Under the pieces are notes generated by a model that saw only the letters and a program-made list of their open reading frames with translations, was not told the origin of the DNA and did not search any database. Made by a program: the position numbers and the translations under genes. 64,000 nt of DNA from Salegentibacter agarivorans (GTDB lineage: Bacteria > Bacteroidota > Bacteroidia > Flavobacteriales > Flavobacteriaceae): the NCBI RefSeq assembly GCF_900113135.1, contig NZ_FOOH01000018.1:1-64000 (forward strand), in the 5' to 3' direction. This document shows positions 26,071 through 37,017 of the stretch, in pieces (position 1 is the first letter of the stretch; every line of letters starts with the position of its first letter).

Positions 26071-26552
26071 TAAGCTGTAGTTTTTTGATTTTCTACAATT
26101 TTCTGCATAGAAGCTATCATGCCACGCTTCTTTTTACGGCTGAGAAAAGTAGTATTAAAAGTATATTTTTTGTAACCGCGCCTTCTGCGCGAACTTATGT
26201 AAATTGTTACTGCGGAATAAAAAAAGTAATCGCTGAATTTAAATTTCCCAAGTTTTCTTTTTGGGAATTCAGCCTTCTTTACCCGGTATTCCATAAATTT
26301 TGAAAAGAAAACCCCGTTGTTCTTTAGATTCAGGGTTTCACCATCACTATCAAAGTCAAAACTCTGACCAATTTTATGCACATAGAAACCAAGTATAAGC
26401 ACCACAATATTTGGTACATAGTGGCTGAACCTTACCGGTTCTTCGCTGCTCATTAGCTCAATATTCACAAAAATATTGGTGACAAATATCGCCACCAAAA
26501 CAATGTACATTGAAGGAACTATTTTTACTTCATTTCTATTGGTGAATCTCAT
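26070..26552 (-). CDS. Membrane protein between the topoisomerase IV genes
   Basis: 160 residues. Two hydrophobic spans (about 13-31, and 48-62, [13 protein letters not shown]) are followed by a basic soluble part with a clear Lys/Arg patch ([20 protein letters not shown]). No family is recognised. Its ATG overlaps the parE stop by four bases (ATGA) and its stop overlaps the parC start by one, so it is translated together with both topoisomerase subunits. Confidence 0.8.
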   Translation of the reverse strand: MRFTNRNEVKIVPSMYIVLVAIFVTNIFVNIELMSSEEPVRFSHYVPNIVVLILGFYVHKIGQSFDFDSDGETLNLKNNGVFFSKFMEYRVKKAEFPKRKLGKFKFSDYFFYSAVTIYISSRRRRGYKKYTFNTTFLSRKKKRGMIASMQKIVENQKTTA

Positions 26553-28411
26553 AAGCCTAACTCTTCAATAAGGTCAAGTTCAACTTTAAGATTGTCAATA
26601 ATAAATTCCTGCCTATCAGGCGTATTTTTACCCATATAGAAATTAAGCATTTCGTCTATAGACTTTTCTTTGTCCAGCATCACGGGATCTAATCTAATAT
26701 CTTCTCCAATAAAATGCTGAAATTCATCTGGAGAGATTTCACCTAAACCTTTAAATCGAGTGATTTCAGCTTTTCCGGTTAATTTTTCTACCGCATTTCT
26801 TCTTTCGGTTTCGCTGTAACAGTAAATAGTTTCCTTTTTATTCCGAACCCTGAATAACGGAGTTTGCAGAATATATAAATGATTTTCCTTGATTAATTCA
26901 GGAAAAAACTGGAGGAAAAAGGTGATTAACAACAACCTAATGTGCATTCCATCTACATCGGCATCAGTTGCAATTACTATATTGTTGTATCTAAGATCTT
27001 CTAAAGATTCTTCAATATTTAATGCGGCTTGCAGTAAATTGAATTCTTCATTTTCGTAGACGATCTTTTTACTTAAACCGTAACTGTTCAATGGTTTTCC
27101 TTTTAAACTGAAAACCGCCTGCGTATTTACATCACGAGATTTGGTAATAGAACCACTCGCAGAATCTCCCTCGGTAATAAACAAAGTTGTTTCTAAATAG
27201 CGTTCTTTTTTACTGTCACCCAGATGAATACGGCAATCACGTAATTTTTTATTGTGAAGACTGGCTTTTTTAGCTCTATCCTTTGCAAGTTTTCTAATTC
27301 CCGACAGATCTTTACGTTCTCTTTCTGCCTGTAAAATCTTACGCTGAAGCCTATCGGCAGTTTCCTGGTTTTTATGCAAGTAATTATCCAGCTGTGTTTT
27401 TAGAAAATCGTTAATGTAAGTCCGTACGGTGGGCATTTTCCCACCCATATCTGTAGAACCCAGTTTTGTTTTAGTCTGACTTTCAAAAACAGGCTCCATT
27501 ACTTTAATACTAATAGCCGATACTATAGATTTTCTAATATCGCTGGCATCGTAATTTTTTCCGTAGAACTCGCGTACCGTTTTAACGATTGCCTCTCTAA
27601 AAGCCGCAAGGTGTGTACCACCCTGGGAAGTATTTTGCCCATTTACAAAAGAATGATATTCTTCACTGTATTGGGCTTTACTATGTGTTAGAGCAACTTC
27701 AATATCCTCACCGCGCATATGGATAATTTCATACAAACGCTCATCTTCGTGAATACTATCTTTTAAAAGATCTTTAAGTCCGTTTTCTGAATAGAATTTT
27801 TCGCCGTTAAAAATTATGGTTAACCCGGGATTCAGGTACACATAATTTTTCAGCATTTTTTCTATATACTCATTTCGGAATTTAAAATTCTTAAAAATAA
27901 CCTCATCGGGAACAAAGGTAACCTTGGTTCCGCGACGGCGGGAAGTTTCGTCAAGATGTTCTTCTTCTTTTAATTCTCCCTGCTCAAATTCGGCAGCGTG
28001 AGATTTGCCATCTCTGGAAGATTCTACTCTAAAATATGATGAAAGTGCATTTACTGCTTTAGTACCAACACCATTAAGTCCTACCGACTTCTTAAAAGCG
28101 CGGGTATCGTATTTCCCGCCCGTATTCATTTTTGAAACTACATCAACTACTTTTCCTAACGGAATTCCACGACCATAGTCACGAACAATAACACGCTGAT
28201 TTTGCACCGAGATCTCAATGGTTTTTCCAGATCCCATTACAAATTCATCAATACTGTTATCCAGCACTTCTTTTAGGAGAATATAAATCCCATCGTCTGC
28301 ACTGGAGCCGTCTCCCAGCTTACCAATGTACATCCCGGGACGCATTCTAATATGTTCTTTCCAGTCTAAAGACCGTATATTATCTTCGGTATACTTTGTT
28401 TCCTGGCTCAT
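26549..28411 (-). CDS. parE: DNA topoisomerase IV subunit B (GyrB/ParE family)
   Basis: 620 residues, the short ParE length. The GHKL ATPase motifs [18 protein letters not shown] and [14 protein letters not shown] lie in the first 130 residues; the Toprim motifs [16 protein letters not shown] and [10 protein letters not shown] lie at about 410-500, and [13 protein letters not shown] near the end. It supplies ATP hydrolysis for strand passage. It is the first gene of the parE / membrane protein / parC run. Confidence 0.93.
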   Translation of the reverse strand: MSQETKYTEDNIRSLDWKEHIRMRPGMYIGKLGDGSSADDGIYILLKEVLDNSIDEFVMGSGKTIEISVQNQRVIVRDYGRGIPLGKVVDVVSKMNTGGKYDTRAFKKSVGLNGVGTKAVNALSSYFRVESSRDGKSHAAEFEQGELKEEEHLDETSRRRGTKVTFVPDEVIFKNFKFRNEYIEKMLKNYVYLNPGLTIIFNGEKFYSENGLKDLLKDSIHEDERLYEIIHMRGEDIEVALTHSKAQYSEEYHSFVNGQNTSQGGTHLAAFREAIVKTVREFYGKNYDASDIRKSIVSAISIKVMEPVFESQTKTKLGSTDMGGKMPTVRTYINDFLKTQLDNYLHKNQETADRLQRKILQAERERKDLSGIRKLAKDRAKKASLHNKKLRDCRIHLGDSKKERYLETTLFITEGDSASGSITKSRDVNTQAVFSLKGKPLNSYGLSKKIVYENEEFNLLQAALNIEESLEDLRYNNIVIATDADVDGMHIRLLLITFFLQFFPELIKENHLYILQTPLFRVRNKKETIYCYSETERRNAVEKLTGKAEITRFKGLGEISPDEFQHFIGEDIRLDPVMLDKEKSIDEMLNFYMGKNTPDRQEFIIDNLKVELDLIEELGL

Positions 28412-28533
28412 AAGTGGTTCATGGAGTTGTGGCGCTAATATAAGGTATAGCGCAAAAAGTTAAAACAATGCAAGCGGATTTTAATTAACAAAAATTTAAA
28501 ATATAATGTTAATTATATTTTGAAGAAAAACGA

Positions 28534-28962
28534 CTATTTAGAGGGATGTTTTACCAAATTCACCCAAAACTCCTCAATTTGATTCACGGCTTTCATAAAA
28601 TCTTCTACTTCTATAGGTTTTGTGATATAACAGTTAGCATAATTCTGGTAAGAAATATCTATATCTTCTTTGGAAGACGAAGTAGTGAGCATAATTACGG
28701 GAATTTGTTTTAGGTCTTTATGCTGTTTAACAAATTTAAGAACCTCGTGCCCATTCATTTTTGGAAGATTTACATCCAGTAAAATAAGATCTGGGGTAAG
28801 TGCTTTTACATGCGTTCCTTTTTTATCCAGAAAATCCATCGCCTCTTTTCCATCTCTAACCACACTTAATTTATTTAGAATTTTACCGTCTTCAAGCGCT
28901 TCAGAAGTTAAAAGTATATCGCCTTCATTATCTTCAACCAAAAGTATGTGGATAGATTCCAT
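28534..28962 (-). CDS. Single-domain response regulator (CheY/Rcp1-like)
   Basis: 142 residues, one receiver domain and no output domain. LLVEDNEGDILLTSEAL supplies the acidic pocket, LILLDVNLPKMNG the phospho-acceptor Asp (about residue 62), MLTTSSS the switch Thr and YITKPIEV the Lys. The NEGD motif is typical of Rcp1-type partners of PAS or phytochrome kinases. It lies 208 bases downstream of a giant PAS kinase in the same orientation, so it is the likely phosphorelay partner. Confidence 0.92.
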   Translation of the reverse strand: MESIHILLVEDNEGDILLTSEALEDGKILNKLSVVRDGKEAMDFLDKKGTHVKALTPDLILLDVNLPKMNGHEVLKFVKQHKDLKQIPVIMLTTSSSKEDIDISYQNYANCYITKPIEVEDFMKAVNQIEEFWVNLVKHPSK

Positions 28963-29170
28963 AGCTATAAGAATTTATTTGAAAGTTTTAATAATAATCT
29001 ACCACATAGTAACTTATGGGTATTCATAATTGACAATTATTTAATGTTCTAAGCAATATTGGTACATTTATATCTCCATTGCCGAGTAGAATATACTGAT
29101 TTACGCAATAATTAACTAAAAAATATAAATCATTTTTAATGTAAATCTAATTATTAGAAACTATTTATTA

Positions 29171-32100
29171 TTATGAAATATATTTAGAAATGGTAAAGTG
29201 AAAAATACTCCCATTTCCTTCTTGAGATTCTACCCAAATGTTTCCACCCAGGTTCTCAATAATCTTCTTGGTTACCGCGAGTCCCATTCCGGTACCCGAA
29301 TATTCATCCCTATGATGCAGGCGCTGAAAAATCACAAAAATACGATCAAAATATTCCTTATCTATCCCAATCCCATTATCTTTTATGCTAAATTCCCAAA
29401 AATTTACAGTCTCCTGAAAATCAATGGTAATCGTAGGATTAACCTCTGGTTTGCTGTATTTAATAGCGTTGCTAATAATATTTTGAAATACCTGTCTTAT
29501 GGGACTTTTAGGCACTTTTAATACCGGTAAATTTCCATATATAATCTTCACATTTCTTTCCTCTATTCTTTTCCTGTACAGGTATTTAATTTCTTTTAAA
29601 ATATCATCTAGCGCAACAGTTTCAAGTTTATCTTCGGTTCTACCTACCCTAGAGAATTCTAAAAGATCTAAAATAATTTGTCGCATTCTTTTTGCTCCAT
29701 CTACGGCAAAATCTATATACAACAAACCTTTTTCGTCCAGAACATCTGCATATTTCTTTTCTAATTGGGTTAAAAAGCTTGTCACCATGCGCAATGGTTC
29801 CTGAAGGTCATGAGAGGCTACGTAGGCAAACTGTTCTAATTCTGCATTTGAGGTAGCCAGCTCTTTAGCTCTTTCTTTTAATTCTGCATTAAGTTTTTTA
29901 AGCGATATTTCGTATTGCTTTTTACGCGAAATATCCTGCATTGCACCAACTACCCTAAGGGCTTTATTATTTTTATCACGTACTACAAAACCCCTGTCAA
30001 AAACATCCAGATATTCACCCTGTGCATTTATATACCTATATTCTTCTTCCCAAATAGTATCTTCACTGTTAAGAAATTCCTGAAAGCTATTAACAATTCT
30101 TCCCTGATCTTCTGGATGAATTTTATTGTACCACGTAGAAAGTTTCGGTTTAAATTCGTTCAAATTATAACCGAATAAATTTTCGAATCCTGCACCCCAG
30201 AATAATTCCCCTTCCACTACATCATAATCCCAAATAGCATCAGATGTGGCTTTGGTTACATAACGATATCTTTCGTTTGCATTTTCCAGCTCCTTTTCAT
30301 AAGCTCTAATGTCTGAAACATCACGAAGTACTCCAATCATTCTTACCGCTAAGCCTTCCTCATTCCTAATAATATAGCCGTTATCAATAATATTTAAAAA
30401 ATCTCCGTTGGCTTTTCTAAATAAATATTCAGAACTCCATTTGTTTTTACTCTTATCTTTTAAACTATTTTCCAGACTTTCATATACTTCAGCTATATGA
30501 TTGGGGTGAACGCCTTCGCTCCATTTTCCGAGTGAAAACTTTGCATCCTCCCTATCGGCGCCAACCATTTTATAAAACCCATCTCCCCATTTAAGCTCGT
30601 CCTTAACCACATCCCAATCATAAATAGCATCTTCGGTAGCTTTATTTACAAATTCGTAGCGTTGATTGCTGCGTTTCAAGGCGAGTTCATTTATCTGAAA
30701 TTCAATAATTAACTGTAGCAATCCAACCGCTCTTTTAATACTTCTTTGCTCCTTTTTTTCTTCAGAAAAATGCTCTTTTTTATAAAAAACCGTAAAAATA
30801 CCCAGTCTTTCGCCTTTTGAATCTATAATTGGGTAAGTAGAGCAGGATTCAATTTCATTTTCTAATGCCAGTGCTTTTAAGTTGGAATCTGGAATTTTAT
30901 TTATTTTTAAATTAACAGGTTTCCCCTCGTCAAATACAGAAAATATTTTTTCTCTTTTTTCAATTCCCAGCTCATTTAAAGCTTCTACAAGTGAGGGCTG
31001 AATTTCACCGGAAGCCCAATAAGATAAATTCTCGTTTTCAAACTTTTGAATAACAAAAAATGCATTAGGATTTATCTTTTCCAGGCTCTCCACATAAAAA
31101 TTAAGGATTTCCTTTAATCGGGAGGTTTTTTTAAAATTCATTTCCAGGACTTTTCGCTCTAAATTCTCTAATTCCTGAAAACGCTTCTTATCGGTAATAT
31201 CCCTGGCATTAGAAACATATCCATTTACTGCGGGATCATCAGAAAGATTGGTTAAGGTAGTTTCCAACCATCGCCAATCTCCATTTTTGTGCTTAAACCT
31301 AAAGCCACTAATTTCTATTCTTTTTTGCTGTTCTATTTTTGCAAATTCCTTTTGAACCTTTGGGAGATCGTCAGGATGAATAAAATCAAACGCATTTCTA
31401 TTTTTAAAATCTTCCTGGGTAAAGCCTAAAACAGAAACTGAAGTAGGGCTTGCATAGATATAATCTCCATTTTCATCTAATATGGCAATTAAATCGCCAC
31501 CTTCCTGCACCAAACCTTTAAAGCGCTGCTCGCTTAACTGAATTTGTTCTTCAGCTCTTTTTCTTTTCGAGATATCTGTCATAATACCTCTTAGCCATTT
31601 GATTTCCCCGTTTTCTCTTATTACCGAAACCACATCACTTAACCACACATAACTTCCATCTGCTTTTTGCATTCGGTATTCAAAGCTGTGGTTATTTCCT
31701 TTTTTTACCTGGTTAGAACAAAAATTTACCGCGTATTCACGGTCTTCAGGATGTATATGGTTTTGCCAAAAGTCTGCATCGTGATACCAATCTTTGGGCT
31801 TAATTCCTATTAAATCTTTTGCTTGTTCACTTACAAAGGTAAACTCAAAGGTTTTTGCATCCATTTCCCAAAAAACACCTTCTATGCTGTTTATTAATCC
31901 TTCATATTGCTTTTTGGCTTCATTGAGCGATAACTCTGCTTCCTTTTTTTCTGAAATATCAATCCCTATACACTGAATTTCATTTGGATTTCCTTCGGCA
32001 TCACATAAGGCAATAAAATCCCATACCGTAGTTCGGGTTTTACCGTCCCTTCGGGGTTTTCCTATCTCTATTTGAAATGTTTCATTAGGATTCTCCAGGC

Positions 32101-33502
32101 ATTTAATAGCGGTTTCCTGCACTTTTGGCCTGTCTTCTTCCACAACCGCTATCATACAACTATTTCCAATTAAACCCTCCTCTGTATCGATCCACCCAAA
32201 ATCTTCTTTAAATTTTGAATTGTAATAGGTGTAATTTCCTTCGGTATCGGTTCTAATAACATAATTGGTTTGAGACTCGAGTAAACTACGCTGCCTGGAT
32301 TCATTAATTTCTAATAATTCATACGCCAATTTTTTTTCGGTTACATCTAAAACAATGCAATCCCAAACAACACTTTCGTCTGCCATTTTCTGCGGAGTTC
32401 CAAATCCTCTATTCCAACGCAAACCTTTTTCGGGATGTTTTACCCGCCACTCATAGGTCCACATATTTAAATTACCGGCAGATTCATTGATTGTTTTTTT
32501 AAGTCCCGGCACGTCATCTTCATAATACAAATCCCATACAACGCTATTGTCTCGCGTAGCTTCCTGTGGGGTTATCCCCCAAACATTCCGAACCCCTTCG
32601 CTTATGTACATTAATTGATCATCACCATTTGGTTTAAGTTTATATCTAAAAACAACGCCGGGAATATTATCGTTAATGTTTTCAAGTCTAATTTGAGCAA
32701 GTTTACGGGAAGTAATATCCTGGGTGGCTCCAAATACTCTAACACATTTTCCGTTTTTAAAATGTGGTTTGCCCGTAGCTCTTATCCATTTATCATTATT
32801 TTTAGCAGTAATAATTTCCAGTTCAAGATCAAAAGTTTTACCGATTTCAATGGCATTAGAAACTGCATTTTTTATGGTGGTCCTATCTTTTTCTGTTTTA
32901 TAAAAACCTATCGCAGCATCAAGACCCGGTGTAAAATCTTGCGGAACCTCGTGAATTTCTTTAAGCATATTAGACCAGGAAAGCGTATTTTGTTCAATAT
33001 CCAACTGCCAGCTGCCAATTTTTGCAACTTCCTGAGTTTCCTTTAGAAATTTTTCATTTTCCTTTAAGCTTTTCAGCGAAGCCTGCCCCTCTTCTCGGGT
33101 TCTAATTACTTGAGTTATATCACGTACCCGGTGTAAAATAAATTCAATTTCACCGTTTTCATTTTTAATAGGAATATTATCTGCTTCCCAAATTTTTCGC
33201 TGTAGTGTACCCTTTTCATCTGGGAGGTCATATCGTACCTGGTGAATATGATTTGGTTCGCCAAATTCTATAGCTTCCCTAAGAAATTTAGTAATTATTT
33301 TAATAAAATCGTGATCTTTATTTTCTTTACCAAAAACCTCCAGCATACCATTTCCCACCAATTGTTCGCGCTTCATTCCAGAAGTTTTCATAAAGGCACG
33401 ATTAACTTCAATAATTGTAAATTTTGGATCATCTGGTAGTAATAAGAAACAATTGTCAGGAAAAGACAGGAATACTTCTTTTTGTTGCGTGAGGTTAATC
33501 AT
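29171..33502 (-). CDS. Multi-PAS sensor histidine kinase (8 PAS, 1 GAF)
   Basis: 1443 residues with no membrane span seen. I count PAS domains at about residues 10-130, 150-275, 275-395, 400-525, 530-655 and 660-785, a GAF-like domain at 800-955, then PAS at 960-1080 and 1085-1205. The HisKA box is at about 1230 (YVASHDLQEPLRM) and the ATPase domain at the end (NAIKYSKP, DNGIGID, GTGMGLAV). Several PAS units carry the PAC signature and KKRFQE-type linkers. It is a soluble, multi-input kinase; the signals are unknown. The standalone response regulator lies downstream. Confidence 0.93.
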   Translation of the reverse strand: MINLTQQKEVFLSFPDNCFLLLPDDPKFTIIEVNRAFMKTSGMKREQLVGNGMLEVFGKENKDHDFIKIITKFLREAIEFGEPNHIHQVRYDLPDEKGTLQRKIWEADNIPIKNENGEIEFILHRVRDITQVIRTREEGQASLKSLKENEKFLKETQEVAKIGSWQLDIEQNTLSWSNMLKEIHEVPQDFTPGLDAAIGFYKTEKDRTTIKNAVSNAIEIGKTFDLELEIITAKNNDKWIRATGKPHFKNGKCVRVFGATQDITSRKLAQIRLENINDNIPGVVFRYKLKPNGDDQLMYISEGVRNVWGITPQEATRDNSVVWDLYYEDDVPGLKKTINESAGNLNMWTYEWRVKHPEKGLRWNRGFGTPQKMADESVVWDCIVLDVTEKKLAYELLEINESRQRSLLESQTNYVIRTDTEGNYTYYNSKFKEDFGWIDTEEGLIGNSCMIAVVEEDRPKVQETAIKCLENPNETFQIEIGKPRRDGKTRTTVWDFIALCDAEGNPNEIQCIGIDISEKKEAELSLNEAKKQYEGLINSIEGVFWEMDAKTFEFTFVSEQAKDLIGIKPKDWYHDADFWQNHIHPEDREYAVNFCSNQVKKGNNHSFEYRMQKADGSYVWLSDVVSVIRENGEIKWLRGIMTDISKRKRAEEQIQLSEQRFKGLVQEGGDLIAILDENGDYIYASPTSVSVLGFTQEDFKNRNAFDFIHPDDLPKVQKEFAKIEQQKRIEISGFRFKHKNGDWRWLETTLTNLSDDPAVNGYVSNARDITDKKRFQELENLERKVLEMNFKKTSRLKEILNFYVESLEKINPNAFFVIQKFENENLSYWASGEIQPSLVEALNELGIEKREKIFSVFDEGKPVNLKINKIPDSNLKALALENEIESCSTYPIIDSKGERLGIFTVFYKKEHFSEEKKEQRSIKRAVGLLQLIIEFQINELALKRSNQRYEFVNKATEDAIYDWDVVKDELKWGDGFYKMVGADREDAKFSLGKWSEGVHPNHIAEVYESLENSLKDKSKNKWSSEYLFRKANGDFLNIIDNGYIIRNEEGLAVRMIGVLRDVSDIRAYEKELENANERYRYVTKATSDAIWDYDVVEGELFWGAGFENLFGYNLNEFKPKLSTWYNKIHPEDQGRIVNSFQEFLNSEDTIWEEEYRYINAQGEYLDVFDRGFVVRDKNNKALRVVGAMQDISRKKQYEISLKKLNAELKERAKELATSNAELEQFAYVASHDLQEPLRMVTSFLTQLEKKYADVLDEKGLLYIDFAVDGAKRMRQIILDLLEFSRVGRTEDKLETVALDDILKEIKYLYRKRIEERNVKIIYGNLPVLKVPKSPIRQVFQNIISNAIKYSKPEVNPTITIDFQETVNFWEFSIKDNGIGIDKEYFDRIFVIFQRLHHRDEYSGTGMGLAVTKKIIENLGGNIWVESQEGNGSIFHFTISKYIS

Positions 33503-33601
33503 TACAGATTGGGATTACTGGACTTGAATTTAATTATTTAAAATAAAGCGCTAATTGTTTTGGAAAATACTTAAAATTTGTGAGACTATTTTAATAGGAA
33601 T

Positions 33602-33633
33602 AAAAAAACCGAAACTGGAGAAACCAGTTTCGG
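33602..33633 (-). terminator. Terminator of the 190-aa exported protein gene
   Basis: CCGAAACTGG and CCAGTTTCGG pair around five bases, followed by seven T on the minus strand. A second hairpin, GCAGGAATTT / AAATTCCTGC (33650-33675), lies between it and the stop at 33701. Confidence 0.9.
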
Positions 33634-33700
33634 CCTTTAAATAATAAAAGCAGGAATTTTAGGTGCAAATTCCTGCTTTAGGTTGAATTAATAAACTAAC

Positions 33701-34273
33701 TTAAATTGAAAGTTTTTCTGTAACTGTTTTGTCAGCAACGTTTAGTGTAAAAGTGTATTCTCCTTTTGGCATTTTAGAGAAATCCAGGGTTTTGTTCATT
33801 GTGTACCCTTTTCCTTTAACTTCTCCTACCAGTTTTCCTGTAGCATCATATACCTTTAAAGTGGCATTAGTTTCTGCCGGATTAGTTAGAAAAAATTTCA
33901 CTTTTTTAGATTCCACTCTGTAAATTGGTTTAAAAACAACCGCAGCAGTTTTATCTTCAATGCTTATTCCGGTAGAAGATTTCTTAATTTCTGTAGTGTA
34001 AATCCCATTAAGATCTTCTGTATTTAAAAAGTAAGTTCCAGCAGGAATACGACTAAAATCTATTTGTTTCTTATAATTCCCATCAAGAGCCGGGCTATCC
34101 TTAAATAGAATAAATCCTGAAGCATCTTCTAGGCTTACTGTACTTACATTATCTAATTCTACAATTAGCGTTTGCCCTTTATCAACACTAACTTCCACAC
34201 GGTCAGCTGCGTACATGTTTATTCCGGTTACCAATACTACTAGTAATAACGAATTTTTCAATAGTTTTTTCAT
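33701..34273 (-). CDS. Exported protein with C-terminal sorting-like beta domain
   Basis: 190 residues with a signal peptide (1-22, ending MYAA). The mature protein appears to be two small beta-sandwich units: IPAGTYFLNTEDLNGIY in the first and ATLKVYDATGKLVGEVKG with KMPKGEYTFTL in the second. The latter resembles the por-secretion C-terminal fold and DUF3244-type proteins, but true type 9 cargo is usually far larger, so a periplasmic or surface beta protein is the safer call. A -7 box TATCTTTG is seen on the minus strand at 34315-34322. It is divergent from an AraC-type regulator gene. Confidence 0.65.
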   Translation of the reverse strand: MKKLLKNSLLLVVLVTGINMYAADRVEVSVDKGQTLIVELDNVSTVSLEDASGFILFKDSPALDGNYKKQIDFSRIPAGTYFLNTEDLNGIYTTEIKKSSTGISIEDKTAAVVFKPIYRVESKKVKFFLTNPAETNATLKVYDATGKLVGEVKGKGYTMNKTLDFSKMPKGEYTFTLNVADKTVTEKLSI

Positions 34274-34491
34274 AATTTTGATTTTTAATTGTTAATACCC
34301 CTTGTTTACAATTACAAAGATAGCGCACTTTTACCCTGCTGAATAGTAGTGGATAAACAAGAAAATGTGCTATATTGATCTTTACAATAATTTAATGTTG
34401 AATTATTGTGCATATAGCATATTTTTGAGTTAATTTTGTATTACAAACCTATATTATGTCCACATTAACTAAATGTTAATTTGTTGAGAAT

Positions 34492-35370
34492 ATGCTAAAA
34501 ACAAGTAAACCTTCTTTTGAAAAAGTAGACCCAAGCTTTGGAAGTTCATTTTCTTTTAAAAATTTTAACCAGGATCATCAAAACAAAAACCACACATTTT
34601 GGCATTACCATCCCGAAATTGAACTTGTTTATGTAAACGGAGGATCTGGCAAAAGACAAATTGGAAGCCACGTCTCTTATTATCAAAACGGTGATCTTAT
34701 TTTAATTGGTGCCAATCTTCCGCACTGTGGCTTTACCGATAGTTTAACCAATAACGACCGGGAAACCGTTATTCAGTTTAGCCCAGATTTCCTCGGAAAA
34801 AATTTCTGGGAAATTCCTGAAATGAGAAATGTGCGGGTTTTACTTGAGCGGGCCAAAAATGGAATTGTTTTTCATGGGGAAGATAAAAACCTTATTGGGG
34901 AAAAGATAGAAGCCTTAAGCTCATTAACTAACTATAAGAGGCTGCTGGGTTTGCTAGATGTTCTTAATATGCTGGAAAATGCAAAAGATTTTACGCTTTT
35001 AAATGCCGAAGGCTTTGTACTGGATACCGAACTTGAAGATCACAATAGAATTAACGTGATCTTTAATTTTGTAAAGAACGAGTTTAAAAGAAATATTGCC
35101 CTGGAAGAAATTGCCGATGTAGTGAGTATGACGGTGCCGGCTTTTTGTAGATATTTCAAAAAAACGACTGGAAAAACTTTTGTACAATTCGTGAACGAAT
35201 ATCGCCTGGTACATGCTGCAAAATTACTACACGAAAAGCAAATAAGTATCACCGATGTGTGCTTTGAAAGTGGCTTTAATAATTTTAGTCACTTTAATAA
35301 GCAGTTTAAAAAGTTTACCGGTAAATCACCTTCGATTTATCGTAATGAGATTAAGTTCGCGGTTTCATAA
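34492..35370 (+). CDS. AraC family transcriptional regulator with cupin domain
   Basis: 292 residues. The N-terminal cupin (HTFWHYHPEIELVYVNGGSGKRQIG, residues about 27-55) should bind a small ligand. The C-terminal double helix-turn-helix is typical (NIALEEIADVVSMTVPAFCRYFKKTTGKTF, then ITDVCFESGFNNFSHFNKQFKKFTGKSPSIYR). A TAATTTTG -7-like box lies at 34431-34438. Cupin-AraC proteins of this type often control sugar use genes, but the nearby divergent gene encodes a small exported protein. The target is unknown. Confidence 0.93.
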   Translation: MLKTSKPSFEKVDPSFGSSFSFKNFNQDHQNKNHTFWHYHPEIELVYVNGGSGKRQIGSHVSYYQNGDLILIGANLPHCGFTDSLTNNDRETVIQFSPDFLGKNFWEIPEMRNVRVLLERAKNGIVFHGEDKNLIGEKIEALSSLTNYKRLLGLLDVLNMLENAKDFTLLNAEGFVLDTELEDHNRINVIFNFVKNEFKRNIALEEIADVVSMTVPAFCRYFKKTTGKTFVQFVNEYRLVHAAKLLHEKQISITDVCFESGFNNFSHFNKQFKKFTGKSPSIYRNEIKFAVS

Positions 35371-35385
35371 GCAATTCTATTATAT

Positions 35386-35422
35386 AAAAAAAGATCCCAT
35401 TTCAACTGAAACGGGATCTTTT
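35386..35422. terminator. Bidirectional terminator between the araC-type and ferredoxin genes
   Basis: AAAGATCCC and GGGATCTTT pair with a short inner stem, with A-run and T-run on either side. It serves the convergent genes at 35370 and 35448. Confidence 0.9.
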
Positions 35423-35447
35423 ATATTCTAAATTCAGCAGAATTTAT

Positions 35448-35819
<372 letters not shown>

Positions 35820-35935
35820 TTAATTATCATAAAACTTAGTTGGTATTTCCCGTCGTTTTTTAGGAGTTTGCCGCCTTAAGTTTTAATTTCGCGCTACAAA
35901 TTTAAAGCCATTGGCTATCATAACCAAATAAGGAA

Positions 35936-36985
35936 ATGACAATCGAAGAAAGAAAATCATATTTTGTTCAAGTGGGAAAATTCCTGAGTCTTTTTGGGGA
36001 TGCGACTAATAATTCAATAAAAATAACGCCTGAAAACGAAAGATTTTTTAATGAATTAAATAATAAAATTGATCAGGCTGTTCATTATAACGGCTGGTTT
36101 ACTCGAGAAAACGTGATTTTTTCACTTCAGCAATGGAGCAAAGCGCTAACGCAAAGCAATTTGGATCAATGGCTTGAACCTTATAAATTCGATAAACCAG
36201 AACAAAAAACAGTAGCCATTATTATGGCAGGCAATATCCCATTAGTTGGATTTCACGATTTTGTTTCGGTTTTAATTTCAGGGCATAAAGTACTGGTAAA
36301 ACAATCTTCTAACGATAAACAATTGTTACCAGTAATTGCCGGGTTTGTAATGAATATAGCGCCAGAATTTGAAGAACGAATAAAATTTACTGAAGAGAAA
36401 CTTACCAATTTTGATGCGGTAATCGCTACCGGAAGCAATAATACCGCCCGCTATTTTGAGTATTATTTCTCGGGGAAACCTAATATTATAAGAAAAAATC
36501 GAAATTCGGTAGCCATACTTACCGGTAATGAAAGTAAAGAAGAACTGGAAGCTCTAAGCGAAGACGTTTTTAGATATTTTGGTTTAGGTTGCCGTAATGT
36601 TTCTAAACTTTATGTGCCCAAAGCATATGATTTTGATTCTTTCTTTAAGGCGATGTACCCGTGGAATACTTTATTAAATTCAGCTAAATACGCCAACAAT
36701 TACGATTATAATAAAGCGGTGTATTTAATGAGTGAATTTAAATTACTGGAAAACGGGTTTCTTATTCTGAAAGAAGATGAAAGCTTCGGCTCTCCTATCG
36801 CCACTTTATTTTATGAAAAATATGAAGGTGAAAAAGAATTACAGGAAAAACTTGAGCAAAATAAAGAAAACCTGCAATGCGTTGTAGGAACCAATGCCGA
36901 TGTTAATTTTGGCCAAACCCAACAACCAAAATTATGGGATTATGCTGATGGCGTAGATACTTTAAAATTTTTAGAAGAACTTTAA
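35936..36985 (+). CDS. Acyl-CoA reductase (LuxC domain)
   Basis: 349 residues. The LuxC-type aldehyde-dehydrogenase-related fold shows IIMAGNIPLVGFHDFVSVLISGHKVLVKQSS, IATGSNNTARYFEYYF and the catalytic cysteine in FGLGCRNVSKLYVP (about residue 220). The reaction is NADPH-dependent reduction of an acyl-CoA or acyl thioester to the aldehyde. There are no luxA/B genes here, so it is not for light production; in flavobacteria the gene recurs beside serC and serA. The start of serC follows 32 bases after its stop. Confidence 0.88.
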   Translation: MTIEERKSYFVQVGKFLSLFGDATNNSIKITPENERFFNELNNKIDQAVHYNGWFTRENVIFSLQQWSKALTQSNLDQWLEPYKFDKPEQKTVAIIMAGNIPLVGFHDFVSVLISGHKVLVKQSSNDKQLLPVIAGFVMNIAPEFEERIKFTEEKLTNFDAVIATGSNNTARYFEYYFSGKPNIIRKNRNSVAILTGNESKEELEALSEDVFRYFGLGCRNVSKLYVPKAYDFDSFFKAMYPWNTLLNSAKYANNYDYNKAVYLMSEFKLLENGFLILKEDESFGSPIATLFYEKYEGEKELQEKLEQNKENLQCVVGTNADVNFGQTQQPKLWDYADGVDTLKFLEEL

Positions 36986-37017
36986 AACATAAGACTAACC
37001 ACTTTTATAAACCAACT

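Noticed and set aside
35936-36985. Bioluminescence locus
   Set aside because: Only a LuxC-type reductase is present, next to serine genes; no luciferase or LuxD/E genes.
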